From assembly GCF_024713975.1 (NCBI RefSeq), contig NC_091094.1, forward strand, positions 11,207,001 to 11,271,000: a stretch of DNA of 64,000 bases, in the 5' to 3' direction. The notes beneath the pieces are model-generated. The model was not told where the DNA came from. It worked only from the letters and a program-made list of their open reading frames with translations, and did no database searches. Each line of letters opens with the position of its first letter. The first letter of the stretch is position 1. The position numbers and the translations under genes are program-made. Of this stretch, positions 12,301 to 50,995 are shown one piece after another. Source of the DNA: Paralichthys olivaceus. Its lineage: Eukaryota > Chordata > Actinopteri > Pleuronectiformes > Paralichthyidae.

Positions 12301-13333
12301 TCACACAGAGTGAGTGAAGGAAGGACACACACTGCACTCAACTCTTTAGAAACTCAAACCTTTGACCTCCTGCTTTGTTTTCTTACAGCTGTCATGGGAA
12401 GGCTGTTGTTAGAAAAGGCAATACTACATCAGACACCGTGTGTGAGGAGGGGGTTGCTCCATCATCATTGTTTCAAGACACAACCAAAGGGCCTCACCCT
12501 GGCATTTTGTTTTCCACTCCAAGAACAATAAGGAGCACAGTCTCAGCGACCCCAGGCGCCACGCTGTCCGTCAGCGCTTCTGTTTCAGATGAAGTATTCA
12601 CCCATACAATAAAAAGCCCACCACCATACAAACCACCTGGAGGTTCATTGGGTATGATAATTGATTTGCTGTATCTAAGCAGTCATCATGAGAAAGCTGT
12701 GAGGTCTAATTAGTAATATTTATCTTTCTCTACCTCTACCTCTCTCTCCCTCTCTACCTCGTTCTGTCCATGTTCCCCTCTGTGTTAGCTGCCATCATTG
12801 CCGGAGTCATGGGATTCATTTTGCTTTTCATCGCTGTTATTCTGGTATTCCTTTGTAAAGCAGTCAGGAGCAAAGGTAACTATATCCTGCGGAAAAAAGG
12901 GATTTTTAAATGTGCTCCTTTTTTTGAGGAAGCTATGATTGTATCTACATTATATTCAACTTCTGTATCAACTTGAAATACAGGATGATAACGTCCACTA
13001 TTTGGCAACATCTTTATCAGGACGTATTTGTATAACATTCTCACATCAATTTTCACCATTAACTGCATGTTCACTCTGCTTTTTTGCCTAGATGTCCCAA
13101 CATTTCAGCCAAAAGTAGATGCAAATGGAAACTGTGAGAGTGATGATAAAGTGAGTCATCTATTTCTTTTCTTCTGTGAGAATGAATATATGCGTCACAA
13201 TTCAATACAAAAGCGCTTCCCTCACAGAAAAACTGTTATTGTTGAGACTGTGAGAACTTTTCTTTTTATGAAGAGCTTTTTATTTTAATTTTATTATTAT
13301 TAAGAAACATGCTATACATGAAAGTTTATTATT

Positions 13334-13368
<35 letters not shown>

Positions 13369-14187
13369 CCTTATTATACTATAATAACTATATGAGGGTG
13401 ATGAATCCTGGGAAAAATCTGAATACAATTTAGCACTGTCACTATGACCTATGACTTCAGTGCTAAAACTTATAATTAATTCAACACCTCTGTGACAGGG
13501 TCAAGAAAACTGAACATTTTAGATATAACTGGACTTTGTGGCAGAACAGCTGTATTGGATGGTTGCATTAGACTGTACAGATGTTCCTAATAAAGTGGCC
13601 ACTGTCTAGTTGTGACAATATAATATACTCAAATAATACATTTCACCATTTTGTTTCTTCAGCAGATCACTCAGAGTCATTTGGAGGAAACGCAGCTGAT
13701 TTCTTTCACAGTTACGTCTCCAGAACAACAGTCTCTTCTAGACAAAGCGGGAACCTGCAATGACTACAGTCAGTCCAGCATCAACACCGAAACTTTAATA
13801 AGAACAGACAGCGGTGGCAGCCACGAGTCAATCAGCCCTTTGCAGTCCACGGTAGCCTTAAACAATTCATATCCTGCTCTGTCAGAGCCCAAGATTTTAA
13901 TTTCCAACACAGAGCCTGCCTCATCTCAGCCCACTTTCCCCTCAGAGTCCTCCTCTCAGCCTACCAGCCCCCCTATCATCAGCCCCCTGACCACCAGTCC
14001 CCATTTCAACGTCAACATCACTGTCCACATTGGGAACGGGTCTTGCGGGACACCGTCTGTCATGCCCACACACTTAACAGAATCAGACAGTTACCTCCCC
14101 TTTGGAGAGGAAGAGGAGTCCTTTAGCATTCCACAACAAGAAGATGGCAAACAGCCACCGAGGTCAGTGCAGGACAGTGCAAGTTAA
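9336..14187 (+). CDS. tnfrsf1b: TNF receptor superfamily member 1B (TNFR2), 9 exons
   Basis: Exons: 9336-9386, 10729-10816, 11096-11221, 11352-11510, 12216-12309, 12389-12651, 12789-12875, 13092-13150, 13663-14187. All junctions are GT-AG and in phase, giving 483 aa (human 461). Exon 1 encodes a hydrophobic signal peptide (MKEIRALLLLLCVRTTT). Residues 27 to about 200 hold four TNFR cysteine-rich domains, with CCKKCPPG, CKQCDPGQY, CVCKPGMYC and CELCPDGMFS. A Ser/Thr/Pro-rich stalk follows. Residues 261-283 are a single membrane helix. The cytoplasmic tail has no death domain. It keeps an N-V-N-I-T-V block like that of mammalian TNFR2 and PFGEEEESF at 455-463, matching the position of the TRAF2-binding SKEE region. 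It is a plasma-membrane receptor for TNF-type ligands signalling through TRAF2 (family knowledge). The absent death domain and the neighbour miip favour TNFRSF1B over TNFRSF1A. Confidence 0.93.
10246..10437 (+). pseudogene. Cysteine-rich EGF-like reading frame in tnfrsf1b intron 1
   Basis: One frame, open from a TAA at 10243 to a TAG near 10479, contains RCCRCEMHHL, then NNGCLFDHVCSSGQECYQK, then GCRCGWSG. The spacing C-x5-C-x5-C-x7-C-x-C-xxxG is that of the first five cysteines of an EGF module. A GT donor follows at 10438 (TCAG|gtacaa). The end phase (1) does not fit tnfrsf1b exon 2 (phase 0), so it is not an extra exon of that gene in a simple model. It could be a relic exon of another gene, an exon of an unannotated transcript, or chance. 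Confidence 0.3.
13325..13380. repeat. (ATT)n microsatellite
   Basis: A TTA/ATT trinucleotide array in the last intron of tnfrsf1b. Confidence 0.95.
13560..13616 (-). repeat. Fragment of a fish repeat with the 'CCACTTTATTAGG' word
   Basis: The reverse complement reads GTGGCCACTTTATTAGGAAC, a signature common in fish interspersed repeats. A second diverged fragment, GCCACTTTATTTGGTACACA, occurs at about 23321-23340. Confidence 0.5.
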
Positions 14188-14256
14188 GGTATATGAGTGA
14201 AATGAGTCACCAGCATGAAATACTTTTTTATGTGTATGTCTATATAGAATACTCTA

Positions 14257-14262
14257 AATAAA
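14257..14262 (+). terminator. tnfrsf1b: tnfrsf1b polyadenylation signal
   Basis: AATAAA 70 bp after the stop codon, followed by GT-rich sequence. This gives a very short 3' UTR unless later signals are used. Confidence 0.65.
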
Positions 14263-15189
14263 GATGTGAGTATTGCCTCTCCATTTGTGGCATAGTGTAA
14301 GTACAAGTAATTGCAGATGAAAAAGGGCTGAAAATTTGGCCATATCACTTTTAGAAGGGTAACAAGTGATAAAATCTATATTTTCACATCTTTTTTTTAT
14401 GTAAGTATTTTATGTTAGTATTTTATAATGATTTGATGTGCAATTTATCTAATGTGAAATATACAGTCTGTTACAAAAGGTTCTGTGCTTAATACATAAC
14501 TACAAAACATAAAGTTGTTGTGTTAAATGACTTCTAGAATTCTTATAGTTTTTAAGACCTTTGTGAAAAATATTGAAGATCTATGTGAACATTTTGAGGA
14601 CCTTGTAAAAACAATATTAAAGACCTTTGTAAAAATGTTAAAGATCTTGAAGACATTTGAAAAAAAAAAAAAAAACACCTCTTTATGAAAGATACCAAAG
14701 ACTTCTCTAAAAAAATAGCTGTTTGGAGCCGATATAGACACATGATAGAAACACGACATCTATCCGGACACTCTGTTGTGGACACTATGCGGACCACCCT
14801 GACACCTGCTGGTGACAGACGGACACGGCAGCTGTTACAGCCTCTCTCTCGCCTCGCTCATGACAAACTTCCCTGTGAACACTGACAGTTTATTTCAGCG
14901 GCAGCTCCCGCTCTTATTTTTCACTAATCTTCTCCTGCGGGTGAAGTTACGCTTCATGTCTCGTTTATTTGAAAACGCTAGCTCGTTGAAACCCAGGGGG
15001 CTAACCATGCTATGCTATCGGAGCATTCTGAGCCACTCCATTGTTAGAGAGGGGAGTGAGACTCGGATTTGTTTTCGTTAAGCTTTACAATAACTCACCA
15101 AATCACTGAAATTAATAAACAGAATAAATCTAAACTCATATTTCAGACATTCATATTGATGCCGACACTCTAGTAGCCTTGTAATCCCT
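14263..15189. other. Intergenic region between tnfrsf1b and the trim62 5' region
   Basis: AT-rich at first, with a short tandem repeat at 14554-14660 and a poly(A) run ending near 14676. From about 14740 the base composition shifts to higher GC with several CpGs, suggesting the upstream part of the trim62 promoter. No coding exon was recognised. Confidence 0.5.
14554..14660. repeat. Degenerate 21-23 bp tandem repeat, about five units
   Basis: Successive units begin AAGACCTTTGTGAAAAATAT, AAGATCTATGTGAACATTTT, AGGACCTTGTAAAAACAATA, AAGACCTTTGTAAAAATGTT and AAGATCTTGAAGACATTTG. Unit lengths are 21-23 bp, and the array runs into a poly(A) tract. Confidence 0.7.
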
Positions 15190-15311
15190 GTGTTTTCTAA
15201 GTGCACACCCCCGTGGTCGAGCAGCGTTGGTTCCGCCTGTTGCCCTGCGTGTTGCTCTCCTTCCTGAAAGAGGCTCGTATCAGATCCACCGATGTCGCTG
15301 CGCTGAGGCGG
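15190..15311 (+). promoter_or_regulatory. trim62: Candidate trim62 promoter / non-coding first exon
   Basis: A GC- and CpG-richer block ends in a strong donor, GAGGCGG|gtgagt at 15311/15312. It lies about 1.26 kb upstream of the acceptor of the first coding exon (TTTCTACAG|, 16573/16574). The simplest model is a non-coding first exon here, spliced to 16574. The transcription start is not visible. Confidence 0.45.
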
Positions 15312-16026
15312 GTGAGTTGAGTGTCTTCTTCTCTCTTTTCATCCATTCCTTCGCGTGTGAACTGTCACATTCACACACCCCGAGCTTTCGCACACCCCCC
15401 CTGGGTTTATCTTTTTGAAGAAGTCGCTTGTTAAGTTAGTATTTCGCCTCCTTTGTGTGTGTTGTCTCTGCCCCCCTCTCATCCTCCCGCTGTGGGTTGG
15501 AGGTGTCGTGGTCCTGCTCGGTTTTGTTTACAGAGGTGGATCGAGACATTTCACGCCCCACGTGTTAACAGCACAAACGGCGTGTGGGGGCTCGTTATCC
15601 TGTGGGAACCTCCATCGAACCTCCACCTGGGAATTTAAAAGGAAGCTTGTGAACACCGGGGAGGAGGGAGGAGACAACACCGCTGCAGGTGTTTCCCTGT
15701 TTGCCTGTTGGTTGGTGCAGACAATCATCTGAGGCAAAAATCAGTCAGTCCTCCACAGTGACATGATGCAGCAAAGCGAAACGAAAGTCAAACTTGAGAT
15801 TCATGTTTTTGTTTCAATTATTTCATTTTATAAAACTCAAAGTAATCTGATTACACGTGCTTAAGTGGGGCTACATCTACTATTTGAAATAATTTACACA
15901 GGTCATATTGTGCAGATTTCACATTAACTAGATTGTGAAGATTTTTTTTCCTATAAATGTTCTCTGAATGACCTAAGCAATTTAAAGCTCTACTTTCAAA
16001 TCCTGGTTTAAATAGGATGGAAGTCA

Positions 16027-16345
16027 ATAGAGCACATACCTCATACCCAAGGTGAAGCTGTCCCCCTATGAAACCACATATAAATTCAATAGAGTTTGAT
16101 TGGATCCAGTCCCCTGAACATGAATTGTTCTCTGAGAAATCAACGAAGATGTTTTAACCATCTCACAATATTTAAGAAAGTAATACAAATTCTGGAATCG
16201 TACTAAGATTTACTGGTTTCTTTCTTGACGCTTTCTGCTTAGTTCCACAAAATGTCATGGTAATCCATCCAGTAGTTTTTGCTTATTCCTTTGAGCAAAC
16301 AAATAAACTCAGAGGAAAGCATAACCTCCTTGGCAGAGGTAACCA
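16027..16345. mobile_element. MITE of the 'ACCTC...AAGG / CCTTGGCRGAGGT' family, degraded
   Basis: The left end AGAGCACATACCTC and right end CCTCCTTGGCAGAGGTAA match the better-preserved element at 60186-60509. It lies between the trim62 non-coding exon and the first coding exon. Confidence 0.6.
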
Positions 16346-16636
16346 ATGTTAGCAGTTTGAAAAATACTCTGAATCACACTGAAATCTCTTTGAGTAAGAT
16401 AATATGTTGAGTGGGCTGTCATTGAAGTCTACGTTGTTAATAAGTAACTGAAATAATCTTCTCCTGTCAATGATTTCTCCGCCATGAATATATCCGACTA
16501 TGCACTAGATGCCTCTATTAACTTATAAAGGATGAGTGGAATCTTATTGTTGTTATTTATTATCTTTCTACAGTCAATTAAAGTCAATTTCCAAGATTCC
16601 TGAAGATCCTGTCTGTGGACTCGTATATGGCAGTGA

Positions 16637-44113
<27,477 letters not shown>

Positions 44114-45321
44114 GAGCGACACACATCTATAGTCGTGATTGTCCTGACAGATGTTTCAGTCCTGAATTTGCAGGACTTGTGTAGGAAAGAAGTTTAAGAA
44201 GTGTTTAATAGGGTGTTTGAAATGTTTATTCCTTTAAGTTCTGTGTAAGAATTGTGCTTGATGTTGCTCTTTAAATGCTTCTTCATGCTGTTATTTTTTT
44301 GTGACTTGAAACGACTGTACGGTAAAGGCCTGCATTTGAGCCTCATTCCACATCTTTCTTTAAAATGGTGACACAAAATGGAGAGAGAAAGGGGCCCCTG
44401 GGCTTGGGGTCTGTGGCAGCGTCTTAAAAACAAGTGATTCCCACTCTCATGGTGACTGTCCCAGGCCCAACTTGCACACTCCCAGGGGGCACCACTCCCC
44501 TTATCAACCTCCAGGCTCGTCAGAGTTGAAGTCCCCTCTCTGTCCAGGCACTCGTCTTGTCTGTGCTGTACAGTTGGCTTTGCTTTGTTTGTGGAATGTG
44601 ATTGACAGTAGTCCGCTCTTTTTTCGGCTTTTGTTTGGTGTTCACCCTGAACTTGTCAAGTCTGTCTGCACTTTTTACTTCAATCTGAGATGATGATCTA
44701 TGATGCATTCACGTGTCTGTTCAGTCACCATCATTACAAGGAAAGCTCCCATTCTATGTGCACCAGCGACTCTCCACATCCTCTAAAACAATGAATGATA
44801 CAGTAGTTCATAGGCTGCCCACCCCTAACCCTGTCCCAGTCTTACCCACACGCGATAGGAAGGTCCGTTTGGAGGTGGAGGTTGTTCAGAAATGTGCTGC
44901 TATTGATTAAATACTTAAATATTTGTACATAGTGTAACAGTGGTGAAAACGAATGTCTGTCTTCATGCTGGCTCATGTTTAAGTTTCCCCTCTTTGCCCA
45001 AAACCCACATTCTATGCTGACACTTAACCTTTGAGGGTTCGGTTCACTTAAATATTAAATTGAAGCAAATTTCTGCAACAAGTCATGATGTTTGATCAAT
45101 TTATCTTTGAATCAAAAGAATACTAAATACTCATTGTCTGGGTATTTGAGGCAGGGACCCTTGGTTGTAAGAATCTCAAACGCTAAAGATCAAATGTTGC
45201 TAAAAATGCTGCAGAGAGCAAGTGTTCACAATTATTTCAAAGCAAATCCTTTATTTTAATGTCGTCAGGCTGTATGATTCAGGATGTGGTTTTAAATATG
45301 GTTTGATGGACGCAGTGACGG

Positions 45322-45386
45322 TTGGATGGATGGATAGATGGATGGATGGATGGATGGTTGGTTGGTTGGTTGATTGATTGATTGAC
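45322..45386. repeat. (GGAT)n/(GGTT)n/(GATT)n tetranucleotide array
   Basis: Successive GGAT, then GGTT, then GATT units within the inferred trim62 3' UTR. Confidence 0.9.
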
Positions 45387-45452
45387 TTTAGCTGCTGCTC
45401 CGTTATATAATGATCAAATCACTAATATTTCCTCTGCAGCTCAGTCTTGTTT

Positions 45453-45453
<1 letters not shown>

Positions 45454-45484
<31 letters not shown>
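45454..45484. repeat. Poly(C) tract, 31 nt
   Basis: An uninterrupted run of 31 C residues. Tracts this long are rare and prone to assembly error, so the exact length should be treated as uncertain. Confidence 0.9.
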
Positions 45485-46522
45485 TGTCCTCTTGTTTATC
45501 ATCAGTTGTAAACAAGTCCTGCAGAATCTGCTCTAAGAGGCTCCTGTCCCTCAGCCAAATCCAGCATCCTCAGAGATGTGTGTGTGTGTGTGTCTGTGGA
45601 TGGGCGTGTGCACAGTGTGTTTGAGTTGCCTTCGACTGTAATTTTTAAATCCCTCAGCATATACTCATGCTGTGGCCAAAAATATGTATGAAATGTTGAA
45701 ATCAGATTGGATATAACACATTTTTCTCAACGAACGTGGGGATCACCTCACCTTTGCCACTGTACATCTTTGCATTATGTGTATGTATAGTCTGTGTCGT
45801 CCATTTAAAAGAAAAATTGGGCAGTGCCCTTGTTTCTGTTGGATCTTATTCCAGTATGTGCAGTATGATGCAAACTGGGGTCAAACTGTGAGCATGTGCA
45901 AATGATTTCAGGTGTTTGCTTTAACTTGCACAGATCTGCAAGGGCCCTTGTGTTGCTTCGAAAATGAGTAACATGATGAGTAAAACTGGTGAGTTAGTTT
46001 TACTGGAAATTACTCAGCAAATCTGTCCATTTAGGTTGGTGAGGATTTATTTATGAATGTTTGGTTTAGACAATCAGGACAGTGTCCTGTTATTGTATCT
46101 TTGATCTGTCCTTATCTAAAACGTGGTACAAAGTCAATTTCAACCAGCTGGGCTCATGCAGGTTAGAACACATGTTTGAATTTGACCCCAGTTTTCTGTG
46201 TTGCAGACCTCAGTGTGGTCGGCTTCATTAAGATTTTATGTTTTACTATCAAGAAGGAGATTATCGTGAGATGGTGTTGGGATACTGGTGGTCCAGGTGG
46301 TTAAAATAATTTGGATGATGGTAATTATTAATGATTGAAATGATGATTGTGTCTTTTGATGATGGCCGCTGTGCACCCATCATCGTGTGAACACACTCTG
46401 GTGTGCTTCTGCTGCTGGAGGTTTGTGGGAAACGTTTTAATGTACAATAAATTACTGAGAAAATCAGGCATTCTCTTTAACTTCTGTCCTGGTTTAGATG
46501 TGCAGCAACGTTGTGTATCATC

Positions 46523-46528
46523 AATAAA
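46523..46528 (+). terminator. trim62: Likely trim62 polyadenylation signal
   Basis: AATAAA in the sense orientation, with another at 46446-46451. These are the first canonical signals recognised downstream of the stop codon. Confidence 0.45.
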
Positions 46529-47440
46529 TGAAAACATTTCAGCTCTCCCAATTCCCATACAGATTACTGATCCAACATCAGTGCATTCTTTTTGTGAAAT
46601 CTGTGCACTCTTCTGTGTGGAACTTACTGGAATAGTATTGTGGCTCTAAAAACGACATTAGTTGTAGCCATAGACTGTATATAAAACATGGACATGGCTG
46701 CTGTATAACTCATAAACCAAACTAAAGACATGTTAAACAGATTTTTGCGTCATCCATCTACTGCCAGTGATTTTAACTGATAATGGAAAAATCAAATATA
46801 TAGTGACATTGACAAAGAAACTGTATTTAATTTTAAATGTGGAAGTCTCACCTGATACCAGATCAATACGAGATACCTAGATGACATCTAGAGATCAGAA
46901 GAAAAGTTTATCTGTCTCTCATATAATACTAGATGGTTTCACATCTTCAAGCTTAAAACATTTTCCAAACATAGAGGTTGAGCTGAATGCTAGCACCAGC
47001 AGGACAAATCCTAACAATGGAGACATGTATCAGATCTTAAGTTAGCATATTAGCATGCTAATAGTTGCTAATTGATTAGCACTAAAGACAAAGAAGCCAC
47101 CGGTAGCAGAGTGTTAACCTGCAGAAATGTTAACTGGTAAGAAGTTACCTTTGACCGCTTCACTTCCGCCTGATCACCGGTCACCACAGTGAACCAGCTA
47201 GAACTGAAAATGGATCACTTCATGACAAAACTAGCTTGTGTTGAATATGTTTGATAGCAACAAGCTAGCTCAGCAGGTTGATGCGGAGGAAATACGTCGA
47301 CAGCTGCAGGAGAACAGATGCTGCCGCAATTCACAGAAACGTTATCACAAACTTTAACACAGATGACATGGAGGCTGTAACTGACGTGAGTGACTGTAAT
47401 TAAAGTATATGTGTTTAATCATGGGTGACGGGTCAGGTCT

Positions 47441-47511
47441 ACCCACCATTATCTCCAAAATCTTGACCATGTGACCCGCGACAGGTCAAGATTTTGGATA
47501 TAATGGTGGGT
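47441..47511. repeat. 28-bp inverted repeat with 15-nt loop
   Basis: The left arm at 47441-47468 (starting ACCCACCATTATCTCC) and right arm at 47484-47511 pair at 27 of 28 positions around the loop ATGTGACCCGCGACA. It could fold as a long hairpin RNA or be the core of a small palindromic element. Confidence 0.85.
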
Positions 47512-47843
47512 AACAGGTACCGAGCTCTGCTTTTCAGAATGGAGGTATAGGAGTCTGGCTGAGGCTGGTAGGAATAGAAAATGCTTTCATTAGCAGACAT
47601 TAGCAGGTATAAAATCAATCCACTACAAAGCTAAAACCAACCAAAGGTAGGAATCCATCTTTGTTTCAAACTCCTCAATATTAAACCTTTGACACTGAGT
47701 CTTGAATTAAATATCTTCATTTTATCTCAGATATCTAATTCATGTTTTAGTTGAGATGTTCCAAACTCAGCTCTGCAAATCCCTCCACCAGGGAAGTGGG
47801 AGGTTTTGCACTGTCTTTTGTTACTTCTCCTTTTTTTTGGCAG

Positions 47844-47916
47844 AAGCCGAGGCCCTGGCGTGTGACATGATGAATAAGAAAGATGTCTGCCGGTGTTCAC
47901 TGTCCCCTCACTGCGG
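47844..47916 (+). CDS. Orphan exon-like segment, cysteine-rich
   Basis: A strong acceptor (CTCCTTTTTTTTGGCAG) and strong donor (CTGCGG|gtgagt) bound 73 nt. Only one frame is open, reading EALACDMMNKKDVCRCSLSP then HCG; C-x9-C-x-C-x5-C. A possible next exon at 49623-49679 (GCACAG| to CACAG|gtaaga) would continue in phase as FLLCERGGVHCAGLWLHH. No start codon exon or poly(A)-proximal exon was identified. It may belong to an unannotated small gene or to a non-coding RNA. Confidence 0.35.
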
Positions 47917-50555
47917 GTGAGTCACAGACATCCTCTTCATTTGCCATCTGTGGCACGTCTGAATAACCTGCCGTGGAGGAGAAATTGTCGTTTGACATCT
48001 AAAGTGAACATCTGAGTCATACTCTTGTGTTTCTGTGTGTGTGTGACTTTGTATCTCGCTGCTCTATTATTTCATACTCCAGAGTTATTGAGTCTTGTTG
48101 CATCATGATTACAGCTGCTCCATAACAAACTGTGAAGTTTGGAGCTGAGTGCCACATGTATCCACAGCAGACCCTTAGGACAAGTGGCTTCATATTTTCA
48201 GCTTTGATTCCAGCTCGCTCCTGCGATAGAGACAGTTTTATCCAAGGAGAAGGTGTCCGTCCTGTAATAGAGAGTCTTACCCGAGGGGAAAGTGTCCATT
48301 AAATCGTCACTGAGCGCTCTTTTGAGAGACCCGTATCTGATTCCAGGCTGATGTGGGCCTCCTGAGGCGAGTGGAACGTTTTTAATCTTATAAGTGATGA
48401 AAAAAAGTAGAAATGAAGGCTCAGTTATAGAGAAGATCTGCAGCTTTAATGCTGGTATAGCATGAAGCGATCTACCATCCCGTTATATTGTACATGTTTT
48501 ATAATAGGTTAAATATGACTTATGGAACATTATTGTACAATACAATAATGTGTTTTAGTCCACCTCAGTGCTGAAATCACTAATCCATTAATCTACCGCC
48601 CTACAGTTTAACAAAAACACATGATTTCAGTTATCAATTTCGGTTCAGGTCACCAAACAGCTAACAGTGTTACTGCACCATCTGATGCAATATTAGGACA
48701 ATATTCTACTGCAGGAAGTTTTACTAACAAGACAGACTGATTGTTCAGGGCTTCATTGAGCCAGATAATTACCCCAAACTCTAGACTCATCTGGATGGAT
48801 CTGATGGATTAGTAACTGTCATGATGATTACATTTTAGATCCCATGATTAAATATGAGTGTGAATGATTTTTTGTCTTTCTACGGTGTGTGATTCGCTGG
48901 TGACACACCTCTCACCAGATGTCAGCTGGGTTGTAGATAATGTTATGGATTGACAGATTTATTTATAGATTTATTTCTTTACATTGGCATAATTTATAAG
49001 TAAGGGTAGGTAATAATTGTTTTCTCTTTAATTTGGTCTTTGTGTGTGTGTTTGTGTACTCGTTCAACCTTTTTCAGTATAAAAACTGACCAGTGGACCT
49101 CATGGGGACCAAAGCCTTGTCCTTTTCTGAGCTCCTGGTTGAGAGGGTCAAGATGTGAACTGTGCTTAGGTTAAGGTTTGGCATGAATGGAATGGAAGTC
49201 AAAGCAAAGTCCAAGGGTTGCTGAGCAAAGGCCATTCATTTCAACACCATTAGGAAGAAATGTATTTCAACTTGTATTGGCCTTTTACGTTAACTTTCAC
49301 AGAGCACAGTTCCTGCTCTGAACCGACATCAATTAATGACTGAGGAAACTTGCAGAAACTGAGATATTTCCTTTTCATGTCATCATGGCCTAATTGCACA
49401 TAAAGTCCTCAAAGACACAGAAAAGCACAGTGCTCATTAAACTTTGGTCTGTTCACACACTCGTCGGCAGAACATGTCAGGTTACAGTTATGAGGCAATA
49501 CTTTGGCTATAGATACATCAGTATATGACTTTAGAAGAGGAAGAGGAAAAAAGCATGAAGGCACACGCAGAGGAACGTGTAGTACCTGACAATGTGTGCT
49601 GCAGTAGTATTTGTCTGCACAGGTTTCTGCTCTGTGAAAGGGGAGGTGTGCACTGTGCAGGCCTCTGGCTCCATCACAGGTAAGACTGCACTCCTTTGTT
49701 TCCTCAATCCCCTTCATCCCTCTCCTGTTACATCCTAAAGCTCGTCTATCACACATTTTGGGAGCCTGGAGGTGCAGAGTGTCAGTCGCTCCAAGCTGTT
49801 GTTGAATCAGAGTGCCCTCTGGTGTTGATGTGTGTGTCCCTGCTCACCTCTGGAGTACAACACTTGTCAGCTCAGCCACGTTGAGCACGCGTCAGCAGTG
49901 CTGCCAGATTATGACTCATAAATTAGGCTTCCATTTTCAGAGGGACATCTTTATCGCTGATGTCACAGATAATCAGTCATTTATTGAAAATCCTCTTGAT
50001 GGCTGACATTTCTCTCTTTAGTTCATTAGAGAAACTGTTTGAACACTTACCCTCTGGAAAATGGCAGAAGAGCCACTGGGACAAATGTGTTCATATACAG
50101 ATTATTATTATTTACAACTGCAAATTTATGACATAGTCATTTATTATCCAATTATCCAGTGTACGTAAAACCCATCCTTTAAGGGTCGTGCAGGGCCTGG
50201 AGACAATCCCTGCTGACTTTGGACGAGAGCCAAGGTACAACATGGACAGGTCAGCAGTCCATCACAGGGTTGACAAATGAAGGTAAACAACCTCTCAGCT
50301 ATGATCAATTTAGAGTAGGAACTATATCTGTCACATCAACCCTGTCAAGATTAAAACGTTTCTATCTGAAAGTAGTGGAGTAGAAATATTAAGTTGCATA
50401 AAATGAAAGTACGATAACAGTGGCTCAAAATTGTACTTGAATAAAAGTATTTAGTTACTTTCCACCTCTGAGGAGTAGCACAGTCCTTTTAAACCAACAG
50501 AGAGAAAACTACAAAGAAGGAAAACAACGTGCGGTTCGTCCTCAGATCACTCAGT

Positions 50556-50561
50556 ATTTAT
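50556..50561 (-). terminator. Candidate polyadenylation signal of the GPR160-like gene
   Basis: TTTATT on the plus strand (AATAAA on the minus strand), about 435 bp downstream of the receptor's stop codon. Confidence 0.4.
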
Positions 50562-50995
50562 TTAAAGGTTTTGTCTTGCAGGGTTTATGCTATGCAGCAT
50601 CAGCACACCTCAGATCATTACTTTCAAAAACACTGTTGGCCCATGGAATAGTCGTATTCCACTGGAGAGGTTCAGTCTGTAACACACTGGGAGATGAAAA
50701 ATCATTGCAGATCTCAAGGCTCTGAATAGTAAAAGAAGCCCTTCCAGCCATTTGTTTCAGTCAGGGTTTAGTGTCTCTCTGACAGACACGCCTCAACCTG
50801 CCTTCTCAGCACCTTACAGCACTTTCCACAAATTATTCCTCACGTGAAGAGCTGCTCAGAAATGCTTATTTACACAATATACAAACCAGTGCTGACAGGT
50901 AGACCTGCCGTCTACTCGGCACACATGCAATATTAATCTGGTGATTCTGTTGCAAATAGGCTCCAATCGGCATCCACGTTTACCCGGTCTGCTGT

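Larger units (their letters stand above)
44114..46528 (+). other. trim62: trim62 3' untranslated region (inferred extent)
   Basis: No frame of interest follows the stop codon. The first sense AATAAA signals are at 46446-46451 and 46523-46528, implying a 3' UTR of about 2.4 kb, as is common for TRIM62. The interval contains GGAT/GATT repeats (45322-45386), a 31-nt poly(C) tract (45454-45484) and a short GT run near 45577-45595. Confidence 0.55.
46529..50995. other. Intergenic region between trim62 and the GPR160-like gene
   Basis: Contains a solo MITE end at about 46671 (ATAGACTGTATATAAAACAT), a long hairpin at 47441-47511, an orphan exon-like segment at 47844-47916, a weaker one at 49623-49679, fish repeat fragments at about 49046-49260 (CCTCATGGGGACCA) and 50140-50330 (GTCAGCAGTCCATCACAGGG), and sequence otherwise without visible features. 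Confidence 0.55.
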
